DNA of 20,161 bases from Schoenoplectus triqueter (Eukaryota > Streptophyta > Magnoliopsida > Poales > Cyperaceae). The stretch is from the NCBI GenBank assembly GCA_964058805.1, contig CAXKVV010000942.1, positions 1 through 20,161 of the forward strand, given 5' to 3'. This document shows, one piece after another, positions 6,833 to 18,000 of this stretch. The translations under genes and the position numbers were made by a program. Positions within the stretch are counted from its first letter, which is position 1, and every line of letters begins with the position of its first letter. Under the pieces are notes generated by a model. That model worked only from the letters and a program-made list of their open reading frames with translations, did no database searches and had not been told where the DNA came from.

Positions 6833-9800
6833 ATGACATGGCATCAGATAACCACCCTGCTCTCACTATGCTCCAATTTGTTGCCTTCCATCAGAGCCTC
6901 TATGCAAGCTTCTTCCTCTTCCTCTTCCTCTTCTTCCAACGGTAACTCAGTAAAAGGGTGTGCGGTCATTGAGAATCTGGAGGGGATGATGCGGACTCTG
7001 GAGAGAATCAAGACCACACTGTATGATGCTGAGGAGAGGGAGATTAAAGACCGCTCTGTCAAACTTTGGCTCAAGGACCTCAAGAGGGTCGCTTACGACG
7101 CCGAGGACGTGCTCAGTGAGTACCGGTACGAGGCGACACGTGTCCAAGTGGAAGCAAGAAAGGCTTCTCAAGCTTCTGGTTCCCACAAGAGAAAGCAGAT
7201 GGAGGTGAGTGCCTTCTGCATATCAATTCTCATCCGTGCTTAATTTTCTAGTCCTTATTTTTTTGTATTAATTGATTGGTCAGTGACAGAGCTTCATTGA
7301 AGACTTTTTTTTGGAGGGGGGAGTAATATTTTGTTAGCTGCCTAATTTTTTTCTTAATTAAGATTAATTAGTACAATATTAATTAATTGCTCTGATTATT
7401 TAGAGGACACTAAATACATACAACTAACAGCCCAATACTTTTCTCTTGAAATGCACGGCCCAAACAAAATTATCTTGCAACACATGTTTAACTGATGGAT
7501 CCCAAAGAGCTGGAAAATATGAATATCCATCCTTTGCTTAATTCTGAAGCTTCTCTGCATGGCCGCCTTTTGGTCTGTTCATTACTGTTGTGCTATATAT
7601 TGGAACTGATAAGTTGGTTACTATATATTGCAATTCATTTTCGCTCAAATTTGAATTTTGCATGCACGAAACCAATCTTAGTACAATACTGCTGTTGCTC
7701 AAGTAATACACTTGATTCCTCAATTATGACTTTTAGTATATTAAGTTCTGAAAATTGGCATCCTTTAACATTTTATTTTCTGACAGTACATCATCCCAAT
7801 TCCCGATGAAATGATAGAACAGATGTACAAAATAAGAAGCCAATTTGATGAAATAGCTAAGGATCGTGAAGCTCTTCGATTGAGGGAGAGTGACGGGGCC
7901 AGGCGTCTGAATAACAGAATTTTACGACCCACAACGGGCCACATGGTGGATGAGACGAGCATGTTTGGCAGAGATGCTGAAGTAATGGATGTCATCAATC
8001 TCTTACTATCAGAAAAAGAAAATCCTTTTTCAGTAATTTCAATCATAGGTAAAGGTGGCCTCGGGAAAACCACCATTGCCCAGCTTGTCTACAATGATAA
8101 GATCGTTTGCCAGTCCTTTGATTTATTTGGGTGGGTATGTGTCTCTGAAGAATTTGACATTAGGATACTCATGAAAACAACCATTGAATCAGTCAGCAAA
8201 ATGAATTGTGATTTGAGTGGGTTGAGCCCATTACAAGAAGAGGTTGTAAAAATTGTGAAAGGAAAAAGATTATTGCTAGTATTAGATGATGTGTGGAATG
8301 AGGAGCAAAGTTTTTGGGAGATGTTTCAGATTCCTTTTAAAGTAGCAAAGCAGGTGAAAATCCTTGTGACAACAAGAAATGGCAAGGTTGCGAAAGCCGT
8401 GCAAACTACGGCTTGTTTTAGACCTAGTTACTTGCCTGAAAATTCATGCTGGCAGTTATTTCGGCATTATGCGTTTAGCAATACAAGTAGCACTGTGCCA
8501 ACACACTTTGCAGAGATGGGAAGGGATATTATGAGAAAGTGTGGTGGCTTGCCATTGGCAGTGAAGTCAATTGCAAGCCTTCTTAGACATGAAATACATG
8601 AAGATAGTTGGAGACAAATTCTTGAAAATGATCTTTGGGAATCAAATCCATCTAATGATATATTCCCAGCACTTCAGATCAGCTATGATCATCTACCTGC
8701 TCACCTTAAGCCGTGTCTTTTGCTTTGCTCAATGTACCGAAAAGATTATCCTATACAAAAAGACAATTTGATAGAGTTATGGATTTCTCATGGCTACATC
8801 GAGTCCAGGGGCAAAAGAAGAATCACAGAAATTGGTGTTGAATATTATGAGGAGTTAAAAGAGAGGTCATTTCTTGATCATTTTTCAGATAAATTTTCAG
8901 AACATTGCAAGTTGCATGATATAATCCATAACCTTGCTAGACTTAATTCTGCGAATGAGCACTATTCAGTAGAGATCAATCAGCCACTTAATATTCAAGA
9001 GGGTAACATTCTGCGAGAAGCATATCATTTATATGCAACAGGTTTCATGGGATATTTAAATCAAATTCCCCAACAGAATCTAAAGGGTTTAAGGACCTTT
9101 TCTGCACATCTAAGAGGTTGTATAGGAGTTTTCGAACACCGATATTGCATAGAAAGTACAGAGGCTATGGATCCAAACTTACAGCTACCAGCAGATTATA
9201 GGGTTTGTGGGGGCCACACAACCATGTTTAACCTTGCAAAATATGAAGCACTCAGGGTATTGGAATTGAATGGTTATCGTTTGAAAGCTATTCCTGATTG
9301 TATTTCCCAGTTGAAACATCTTTCCTATCTTCGTATTAGTTCTAATGATCTTCAAATGTTGCCAATATCCATAGGCCTCCTTTACAACCTGCAGACTTTC
9401 ATTCTTGATTGCTACAATTCTCCTCTTAAATATCTACCTGAAAGCATTGGCCATCTTGCTAACTTATGGTACCTGTGTATTAAATGTGAAGTTAAACTAC
9501 TCCCTAGATCACTCTGTTCACTTGCTAATTTGCTGAGATTAGTTATTGAAAGCAATTATTTAGAAGAAATACCTTCTGATCTTGGAAGGCTCGGTTATCT
9601 CGAAGAATTAACAATTGGTTCTCAGCGAATTCAAGCATTGCCTGATTCGATAGGCTGTCTTAGTAGCTTGATGAAGCTTAATTTGTCTCTTGGCGATTCA
9701 TTCCAAGAGCTTCCAACTGCAATTGGAAATTTTCAAAAACTGAAAACTTTGAGAGTTTGCAACCGTAATCATTTTCCATTCAACTACAGTCCTCATGGCC

Positions 9801-10690
9801 ATGAAAACTTTCCTGGGATGAGGACAATGGCTGCATGCTTGAGAGTTAGAACTATAGGTTGGTTAAAGGATATGAAGAATCTTGAAGGAGTACTCATCAT
9901 TGAAGGATTGGGAAATATAAATAACTTAGTAGATGCCCAGCATGCCAACCTGAGAAAGTGCAAAATTGAAACCTTAGTTCTACGCTGGCATAATGATCAT
10001 GAGCACAACATACCTGTCCCTAAAGAACTGAAAATAAGTCTCATAGAAGAAACTGATGAGGGCAGAGTAGTTGGTGGATATGTGAGTTTTGGCTTGTTAG
10101 AATGCCTGCAACCACAACCTCACCTCAAGAAACTTGTACTACAAGGTTATCCATCTGATGAAGTACCGAGTTGGATGGGGGACCCTTTTTCTGTCCAGGC
10201 AATTCAAGAAATCATTTTACTAGGCTGTAATAGTCTTCATTCTCTTCCATTCAGCAATCTTCACACTCTCAAGCACCTCCAAGTCCATGACTGCTCGAGT
10301 ATTCGATTTCTGTCGCTGGAGCAGTTGCCCTCCCAGCTTGAAAACTTGAAGATTTCATGGTGTGAGGAGCTGGAGTTGATTACCGGACTATGGAATCTGG
10401 GGATGTTGGTGACTCTAGAAATTGCTTTTTGTGAAGCCCTGAGATCAATAACAATGGATGAACTACAGTTGGCGGAATCAACTGAGCCTCTTGGTAATTC
10501 CTCTCATGAAAGGCCATATGATGACGGTCAGAAGAACACTACATCACTTACAAGGTTGAAATTTTTGCGGTGCCCTCTGCTTCATGCACTTCCATATCAG
10601 TTAATATCATCCGTGCCTTGTAATGTGTGGGTTCATGGTTGCGGTTGTCCTGATCTTGAAAGTGGTGACCCATTTGTACCTGATGGATGA
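6833..10690 (+). CDS. CC-NBS-LRR (CNL, RGA/RPP13-like) disease resistance protein
   Basis: Two exons, 6833-7204 and 7787-10690, join in phase 0 across a 582-bp intron (donor GAG/GTGAGT, acceptor TGACAG/TAC) to give 1,091 residues. An in-frame TAA at 6809 precedes the first ATG. Exon 1 is an Rx-type coiled coil with an EDVID-like motif (LKRVAYDAEDVLSEY) and a nine-Ser run at residues ~27-35. NB-ARC motifs are all present: P-loop GKGGLGKTT (~212-220), RNBS-A FGWVCVSEEFD, kinase 2 LLLVLDDVW (~286-294; the final W marks a CNL), RNBS-B KILVTTR, GLPLA (~378), RNBS-D CLLLCSMYRKDYPI (~434) and LHD (~500) in place of MHD. From ~600 to the end are irregular LRRs such as LPESIGHLANLWYL. Known role of the class: an intracellular nucleotide-switch receptor that senses pathogen effectors and triggers defence. 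No frameshift or stop is seen, so it looks functional. The pathogen specificity cannot be read. Confidence 0.96.
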
Positions 10691-11156
10691 AAGGCAATTG
10701 ATGTCAGACCAACTCTTTTAAATATTAGTTGAATTGTGCAGAATCTGAACCGCAGAGGGTCTCTATTTTGGTAAAATAGCAACAAAGAAAGCGAATTAGA
10801 AATCAATGTCCTAGAGGATTAGATTCCGGTGGTACACCTAGAAATCAAAGTTGTGATATCCCATTTTTATTGGTTAAATCTATCTGTCTCACACACGTCA
10901 GGAAAATCATAAAATGTGAAAGCTATTGTGTTTCTCAGTAAATGAGGTTGAAAAGACTGACGAGGCTACAATTTTACATTCAGATAGCTCAATTTGAGGC
11001 TGCCTCTTACAACCAATGCTCACAAGGCCTATTTAGGTCGGCATAACTTTGCTAAAAGCAGTGCGATGCAGAACATAAACCATGTCAAGGGACATCCCTT
11101 AACAATATAATCAGACAAGTTCATCTATTAAAAGAAGAGCAAAAAGTAAAAAGGAT
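10691..11156. other. 3' flank of the CNL gene, no gene seen
   Basis: AT-rich sequence presumably holds the 3' UTR. No clear polyadenylation signal, ORF or repeat was recognised. Confidence 0.5.
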
Positions 11157-11381
11157 AATCGATCGGCTCAAGCCTTCGCCCAACTTTGACCGGGCGGGCC
11201 AACTAGTAGTGGGTCAGATCCGGCCTAAGGAGTCGAACCAACCATCCAGGTCATCCAGTGACCCCGCTCGGGTTACAAGCTGAAGCTACTGAGCTTGGCG
11301 ATCGAGGTGATTCCGCAGGGTATATAAGTGCGCTAGAGATTTTTTTTATCTCTAATGTGGAACTAAACATTGGACCGGAAA
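11157..11381. repeat. GC-rich dispersed repeat, copy A
   Basis: It shares gggcgggccaactagtag, gatccggcctaaggagtcg and cgctcgggttacaagct, in order, with 12914-13160. It lacks a ~20-bp piece near its start that copy B has. It is much more GC-rich than its surroundings. No coding potential is clear. Confidence 0.75.
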
Positions 11382-11421
11382 ACATCTCTAGGCTACAGTA
11401 TTTTCATAATAGCATAATTTT

Positions 11422-11637
11422 TGTTCTATCAGAACGTTGCATTGTACGAACTTCTTAAATTTAACTCAACTTCCAGTAAAATAGCTTCAATTTAATGAAG
11501 CAATCCATATGAAACTTGCTTGTTGTGCTTCACCTTTGAAAAATGTTAAGAACCTATGAACATAATTTAATCACAATATTTTCTGTTCTATCAATTTAAT
11601 CAGAACGTTGTGCTTCACCTTTGAAAAATGTTAAGAA
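11422..11637. repeat. patchwork microduplication
   Basis: A 31-bp string at 11522-11552 recurs exactly at 11607-11637. Just before the second copy, 11584-11610 is made of pieces also found earlier: tgttctatca (11422), tcaatttaat (11487-11496) and cagaacgttg (from 11430). Confidence 0.75.
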
Positions 11638-11679
11638 ACCATGCCTAGGTATGACATGGAATCAGCAGACGCTATCTTC

Positions 11680-12018
11680 CAGATTTTTTTATTTTAGTAA
11701 ATAAAAAAAATAAATATAGAAAAGTGGCCAAATCGCCTTCAACTTTTGCACACATAGCCAGAACCGAGTTTCAAACTCGGGTCCAGCTCCCTGGTCCGAG
11801 TTTGAAACTCAGGTCCGGGAATTTTTTTTATGTTTTTGAAAATTGCCGGGAGTTTAAAACTCGGTTCAGACACCTGCAATTTTCAAAACGTAAAAAAAAA
11901 AAAAAAATTCCGGGCCCGAGTTTGAAACTCAGGTCTGGTTATGTACGCAAAAGTTGGAGACGATTTGACCACTTTCCTATATTTGTTTTTTTTTTATTTA
12001 CTAAAATAAAAAAATCTG
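11680..12018. mobile_element. Mutator-type MITE (TIR-MULE), foldback structure
   Basis: Terminal inverted repeats of about 70 bp (11680-11749 and 11947-12018) start CAGATTTTTTTATTTTAG and differ at only a few sites. The flanks carry a perfect 9-bp target duplication, gctatcttc (11671-11679 and 12019-12027), diagnostic of Mutator-like elements. Inside is a second inverted repeat (about 11813-11848 with 11872-11914) and four copies of a near-palindrome based on GAGTTTGAAACTC (near 11766, 11798, 11850 and 11918). There is no transposase, so it is non-autonomous. The exact duplication suggests a fairly recent insertion. Confidence 0.9.
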
Positions 12019-12027
12019 GCTATCTTC

Positions 12028-12913
12028 AATGATAAAACTACAGTTATGAATTCAATATTAGCTTTTCACTTTTATTCTCTTTCTTATTTTTCACGAAACT
12101 GGCCAGTTGGAGTATCTAATACCTGAAAAAGAGGACTATCTGACAATTGTTTAATTTGACAAATTTGTCAATCTTCTTCAACAAAGTTTAAATTTGAATT
12201 CCAACATTATTTGCATGATTTATATTATATACATATCATGTCTATAAAATATGATGCTTTGTGTATATTTTACATATATCAAGGATTTGAAATTTCAATC
12301 GAAATTTGATTTGAAATTTACTTTTTAGTCATCAATGGTATTTGATTTTTTTTTTAAATTCATTCCAAGGAGTATAAGATTATAAAAAATAACTATCAAG
12401 TTATTCCCTCTCTTTTTAGGAAATGTTCCTACAAAGCCACAACAGTTCTGATATTGTAGTTAGTATAGATCTTTTAGACCTCTACAGGATACAAAGCCTT
12501 CTAAAACTAAAATGAATTACAAACAACAAAGAAAGTCAACTGCCAAATCATCAATATTATTGTTCATTTGAATGCTTGCACCAAGTAACTATGCAATTTC
12601 TATCCTAGATGAGATTTGATACTTCAAACAGTGGAGATCCTAGGCTCTGATCCTCTTAGAAAACATTCTTGCCAGTTCAATTAGTGGATCTGAACTGCAA
12701 AGTGACGAATACACCCGGCCCGCCATTCAAGGAGGGGTCTGGTCAAAAGAAGAAATAAACAGGACAAAAAAAAAAGGATGACCGTCCGATGGGAACACTC
12801 CTAGGACCTAAGTGGATCTGAACAGCACGGAACCGTTATCCTTCCACCGTTGAGAGCGGGAGGTGTTCGCTGCTCTGTGACCAGCCTCACGCATTCCCCT
12901 CCTCTCTAGTATC
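12028..12913. other. intergenic, AT-rich then mixed, no gene seen
   Basis: 12028-12600 is AT-rich and featureless. From about 12720 the base composition rises in GC and continues into the GC-rich repeat copy B, so copy B may belong to a longer old promoter or gene remnant. No supported ORF. Confidence 0.45.
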
Positions 12914-13160
12914 CAATCGGCTCGAGCCTTCGCCTGAGCCGCTTAGATCATCACCCAACTTGGAACGGGCGGGCCAACTAGTAGCGGATTCAGATCCGGC
13001 CTAAGGAGTCGGACCAACCGTCCAGGTCATCCAGTGCCCCCGCTCGGGTTACAAGCTCGCGCTGCTGAGCTCGGCGATCGATGTAATGGCCATTGGTTAT
13101 ATATCTGCTCTCGTAGCTTCTGTGATTCGGTTGTGGGACTAAACATTGATCCGGAATGCA
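12914..13160. repeat. GC-rich dispersed repeat, copy B
   Basis: Counterpart of 11157-11381, slightly longer, ending actaaacattgatccggaa (copy A: actaaacattggaccggaa). The reverse strand is open over 12990-13220 but matches nothing I recognise, and copy A does not preserve the frame. Confidence 0.75.
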
Positions 13161-15112
13161 ACTTCGCGTATATGGGTTGGATGTAGCATTGCTTCCTGCA
13201 TCCTTCCCTGTAGCATTCAAAATTTGCTATGTATATGTAGAGCTTACAACAAGTAACAACGATATTGCGCTGCAGCTTTCTGACTCCTACGATTTTTTAT
13301 TTCCATTAGTTACGTTTAAAAATTATTTGATCGAGTCATTCATCCATCCATCTAATTAGAATATTTAATAAATTCAATCTTAAATAAATTTTCAAGCATT
13401 CTCGATCTTTACATAGGGTGTAAATGTAATCAGATTAGATTGCCCATTTTTTACATATGTGTTATGCTAATTTCATGAATTACCTTGAATAACAAAAAAC
13501 GGGAGTGACCGATAGCGAAGTATTAAGTGAAAAAAAAAAAGGAATCACCGAGAGGGAGTAGGGTGTATAGGGGTTTCGAAACTTAATCCGACCCAATTTA
13601 ACTTGCAGTGATCAGACATGGGATTTATAGGTCAAGATTTATTTGATTCGATATGTGTCGGATCAGACGGGCAGATTTATAGTGGACAAGTTCCCCACCT
13701 ACGGTCAGTGTCTGAGTTTAATTTTTTAAATATATTATTTTTCATTGATTTTTTATATTGGACTATAAATATTTTATAGCATATAATTTTATATGATGTC
13801 CGAGCTTCTTACCTTGGTTGAGCAAAATATAAAAGGACAAATTCATTTTCAGTTATATTATATAATTGTGTCCATGCTTAAAAATATCTTGGATCCACCC
13901 TTGGGGTCAGGTATAGGTCGACCTGACTCGTTTAATTGTGTTTTTTAAATTTATTTTATAATTCAAAGCTTATTAAAAGATTATATACACTAATTAAAAT
14001 TAATTATATATTAATTAATACTATGTTACTTAAAAATATATAAATATGATTAATATATACTTAATTATTTTATTCGGGTAATGTCAGGTCGGCCCATGAC
14101 CTATTCAGATCGGATCAGGACAAAAAATTATTGAGCCGATTTTAAACTGATCAAGACAAAAAATAATAAAATAATAATAACTCAATACCCTAACTTGACC
14201 CATTAACAAACCTATAAGTGCTTAAAAAACTCAAATACACTGTTTAAAATGCAATTCTAATGAATTTGACCGTCATTCTATTTTTTTTGCAAAATTAGTG
14301 TCGTACAAGTTTAGTATTGATGAGAAAATTAGATAAATTTATAGAATATATTAATAAACTAAAAAGTTTTTAAAATGGCTATTTTCACAATATAAATTAA
14401 TGACTATTGTCAGAAATTATAATTAAGTAGTTTCAACTATTATTTTGATAATAAATAAATCTTATAGAATTCTTCAATCTATAGATTAATAATATTTTAA
14501 ATCTCATATAATTTATTTAATGATCTCCTCGACCATGATAAATTTGTATTCACTTGGATGACATTTTACCACAATCTTATTTAAAATGTATCGATTAAAA
14601 AATGATAATAAGAAGTTAAAACTAAAAGGTTTCATTAAACAAATTAGATAAAATATCAGAAACATCTGGAGGCTAGACCAATATGCCACCAAGAATTAAT
14701 GCACACATCTATTAACTGGATAATGCTCCAAAACAAACTGCTGACGGTTGGATAAGTGTCTGGAGAGAAGATTAGGGTAATAGTTGTGATTCTTCGTTTT
14801 GTAATATTGAGACAGGTGTAATCTCATATTTAGGGAGGAATTTAAAACATCTCAGAGTTACGTAGAGGAATTGCTTGAAGAGTAAAGTGTTGCATAGTTT
14901 CTGGGTACAATTGTCATTGACAATTTTTTTGTTGAAATTAAATAGAATTGTCATAATATATATTATTGTTTATATTTTTTTTCAGAATTTAAACCTAAGT
15001 AGAGATATGAGATTTATTATCATTTGTACTTAATTTACGGTTTGTTATCATTCTCAACCTAAAATGTATTTTTTTTTATGTTTCAAACGATACAAGTCTC
15101 AACTCTCATGAG
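13161..15112. other. long AT-rich intergenic region, no gene seen
   Basis: The part 13560-14220 has scattered gacc/ggtc-type words (gtcggatcagacgggcag, aggtcggcccatgacc). They resemble a decayed relative of the CCCGAA-rich element at 15113, but I could not find matching ends or a target duplication. 14220-15112 is plain AT-rich DNA. Confidence 0.4.
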
Positions 15113-15937
15113 TCTAGAGGTGGTAAAAACTGACCCAACCCGAAAAACCCGTCCGATCCGTCCGGATTCGAACCCGATCAGATCTGATTTTTTCAAAAAA
15201 TCAAACTGACCCGAACCCGACCCGAAATTCGAGATAACCCGAGATTAAAGTGTCCGAGACCCGACCCGACCTGATCCGAACCCGAATGATCTGAAACCCG
15301 AGATGACCCAAGATCAGACTACCCGAAATCTGACCCGAACCCGAGCGACGTGAAACCCGAGACAACCCGAAATTAAACGACTCAAAATCTGACCCGACCC
15401 GAACCCGAACGACCCGAAACCCGAGATCAGACGACCCAAAATCTGACCTGACCCGATTTTAAAAGATTTAAATACAATTCAACTATAATTATATATTATA
15501 TATTTATTTCATGCATATTTTTTTTAATTTTATTACTTTTATTGTGTATTTTAATTAAATTAACTGAAAGAAAGTTTTAAAGTCTAACGACCCGAAATAA
15601 AACATGACAAAAAAGAACTCGACCCGACCCGAAACAACCTGAAACCCGAGACTACCCGATATCAGATGATCCGAAACTCGACCCGACCCAATCCGAACCC
15701 GAATGACCTGAAACCCGAAATGATCTAAACTCATAATAACCCGAAACTCGACCCGGTCCGATCCGAAATGACCCGAGACCCGAAAAAAACCAATAATGTT
15801 CGATCTGAAATCCGACCCGACCCGGACCGAATCGATCCGAACCCGACCCGTGACCTGATAAATTTTTTTGATCAAATTTACCCGACTCGACCCGTCCAAT
15901 CTCGAACCCAACCCGACTCGCCCGATTGCCGCCTCTA
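15113..15937. mobile_element. hAT-like non-autonomous element filled with CCCGAA-type repeats
   Basis: The ends read TAGAGGTGGTAA at 15115 and, on the other strand from 15937, TAGAGGCGGCAA. The flanking 8-bp ctcatgag occurs at 15105-15112 and 15938-15945, a perfect hAT-sized duplication, with two extra bases (tc) on the left. The interior is two blocks of degenerate gacccgaacccga repeats (about 15140-15455 and 15590-15930) around a ~130-bp AT-rich core. No transposase. Open frames on the minus strand here are low-complexity products of the repeat. Confidence 0.75.
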
Positions 15938-16177
15938 CTCATGAGACTTAAGACTTTAGTATTGTACTAGCCTTATGACCAAACTATGCTCAGTATTTTA
16001 AGGGAAAAAACAACTTTAGGCTTGAAATATTCCTATCATTACGAGCAAAAGTTTGATCAAACAATCTCATATAGCTCAAATATGACTCTAATCATCCAAT
16101 TACGTTGAAATTTACTTGCATGATGCAAGAAAAGTGTTTAGTATAAAAAAAATATCATAAAATAAATGTTGAAGAGT

Positions 16178-16435
16178 TGGGCTTCGAATGCCATGAGGCC
16201 CATCATTTAGAAGTTAGAAAATAACCTGTGGGAATTTCATTCCAAGCCCAACAAATAGGGGACCCACATTTCAGTGTCATTGTACCAGTATCACTCAGGG
16301 CCCCTGTTTAACTGTGATTCTCGCAGTTTTCACATATTCTATTTCTCCCCCAAATCAGATCACTTTTCATCTTTCTCCGACTCTCCTTCTACTCTCTCCT
16401 TCCTGTCTAGTACTTGCATATAATCAATTTCTACC
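16178..16435 (+). promoter_or_regulatory. promoter-like region with three site II (TGGGCY) elements and a CT-rich tract
   Basis: TGGGCT (16178-16183), GGCCCA (16197-16202) and AGCCCA (16245-16250) lie within 73 bp. A CT-rich stretch at about 16340-16415 and ATG in a good context at 16436 follow, but that frame closes after 19 codons. Site II clusters mark housekeeping promoters in plants. No downstream gene could be built, so it may be a remnant. Confidence 0.3.
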
Positions 16436-17134
16436 ATGGGATTTCGGTACGATCCAAGTGAAGCGATCGGTACTCTATATGCTGCTTTTGCATAGTCTAT
16501 CCTGGCGATTTCTTCTCACTCCAGATCAATTTGCAACCGTCGCCCGATGCAAAGAAATATTCCAAAAGAGGCTAGAAAGAAGGTACTAGCATTTATCTTT
16601 CAGATTTTTATAAATATTTGTTTATTTTCTCGAGGCACTTTTTCCCCCCATAAAAGTAGGGGGCTTGAAACAGGAGCTTCGTAGCCTAATTTTCGTTATT
16701 TACAGTGGCAAATTTAGATTCTCATACTAAATGGAATTAGTATTGACATTTCCCCTGGTTCCATGGCAACTTATCAGATTTATCAACTATGTCTACTCGC
16801 TGGCTAGATCTGTTTGACTTGTCAACTGGACTAGCCCTTGCAGACGTCGTTGATAAAGCTGACGATACACTGAGCAGTTAGCTCAACTGCTGGATTGCCA
16901 AAATTTGGTAGTACAACCACTAAATCAGACATGGAAGTTCATATTTCTAAATAGAAAAAAAGGTCCGCCTTTTGTTTTATTTGATTTCTGTACCAATTTT
17001 CTGCCTTAATTCTTATAAATGTGGATGAACAAAGATATGCCCCGGAGTCTAGTGTTTAGATGAAACTTTTTTTTTTCAGGTTCCATTTGTTAAACTTGAT
17101 GCATAAAACACAGCTTTTGGTTGGGCCATAATTT
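16255..17134. repeat. decayed tandem duplication, left unit
   Basis: Three blocks match, in order, the right unit: about 16255-16410 with 18001-18150, 16667-16715 with 18567-18610, and 16731-17134 with 19387-19841. The last block is clearest: shared ctggctagatctgttt, aatcagacatgga and cggttgggccataatttlike ends. Relative to the right unit it lacks about 50 bp and the reading frame on the minus strand is broken, so it is a dead copy. Confidence 0.65.
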
Positions 17135-17392
17135 TGGGCCTTATATATATATATAATTATATAAACTTATATACAAGTTAGGATATTTTGTAGTATAGAT
17201 ATTTGAAACAAGTTTGTAATGATTTATTTTAATTATGTCTTAGTTAATTTTTGATTCTATAATTTCAGCTAGGGATTGTAAGATACTCATGCAACGTATA
17301 TATTGTGTGTGACTCGTCATGTCTTCGTATTTATCATAGTGTTGACTGTTGAACTTTGTCAATCTGAAACCATTTTTTTTTTGTTTTAATTG

Positions 17393-17454
17393 TCAAATGA
17401 TATTTTCAGCATGTATATAGATGAATTTATATACATGCTGAAAATATCATTTGA
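17393..17454. repeat. perfect 27-bp inverted repeat with 8-nt loop
   Basis: Arms 17393-17419 and 17428-17454 are exact reverse complements around gatgaatt. The right arm is inside the SINE insertion and the left arm is pre-existing flank. Confidence 0.95.
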
Positions 17455-17530
17455 TCTTATGTTTTTTTGATTGGGTTTCATTTCTAGCCTACCCCAATTT
17501 ATTTGGGATTAAAGGCTTTGTTGTTGTTGT
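17430..17530 (+). mobile_element. 5'-truncated Au-type SINE tail
   Basis: The 3' part reads ctagcctaccccaattta, tttgggattaaaggctttg, then a (TTG)n tail, which is the Au SINE 3' end as I know it. An 18-bp target duplication, tgtatatagatgaattta, lies at 17412-17429 and 17531-17548. No A or B box or tRNA-like head remains. The first ~25 bp of the insert are an inverted copy of left flanking DNA, not SINE. Confidence 0.85.
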
Positions 17531-17548
17531 TGTATATAGATGAATTTA

Positions 17549-18000
17549 ATATCTTTTGGATGAACCTTTTACCCGAAATTTTATTAAAAATTACCCAATT
17601 AATGTTTTAATTGAAATGTAACATGTCCTATCCGATAGGTTGAACATATTTGATACTTCTTTAGACATTATGCACAAGTCGTGTAAAGAAATAGCAGAAA
17701 TAATGCTTGTAGTATTACTATTACTAAGCTCGAAATATTGCTCATGCCAATTCATTTAACTTAATTAGATTACAGAATCATGTTAAAATATCATTCAAAA
17801 TCATTGAGAGCATATTAAACAAGTCTGTGGACATTTACAAGAATATATTGTCTACTATAAATGGATCAATCTTAAAATCTTGCAGTTATGCTTGAATCGT
17901 CATTAATTACTTGCAAAACTGGTCTGTGCAATTCTTGAAAATTTGTTAGTAGACTAGCTTCAGCATGAACCACGAAATTCATAACATTAGGGTCTGACTG
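17549..18000. other. AT-rich intergenic, no gene seen
   Basis: No repeat pair, open frame or RNA gene could be supported here. Confidence 0.5.

Noticed and set aside
7495..7809. 104-codon open frame between the CNL exons
   Set aside because: It sits in the 582-bp intron, whose donor and acceptor join the CC and NB-ARC parts in frame with expected family sequence.
11724..12032. 102-codon plus-strand frame
   Set aside because: It lies within the MULE MITE and consists of its palindromes and A-rich tracts.
12990..13220. Minus-strand 76-codon frame in the GC-rich repeat
   Set aside because: The frame is not preserved in the sister copy at 11157-11381 and matches no family I know.
13560..14220. 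Possible second hAT element related to 15113-15937
   Set aside because: The word content is similar, but matching ends are only about six bases and no 8-bp flanking duplication was found.
15555..15942. Two overlapping minus-strand frames rich in Gly, Ser, Val and Arg
   Set aside because: They are translations of the degenerate CCCGAA repeat in the hAT-like element, not proteins.
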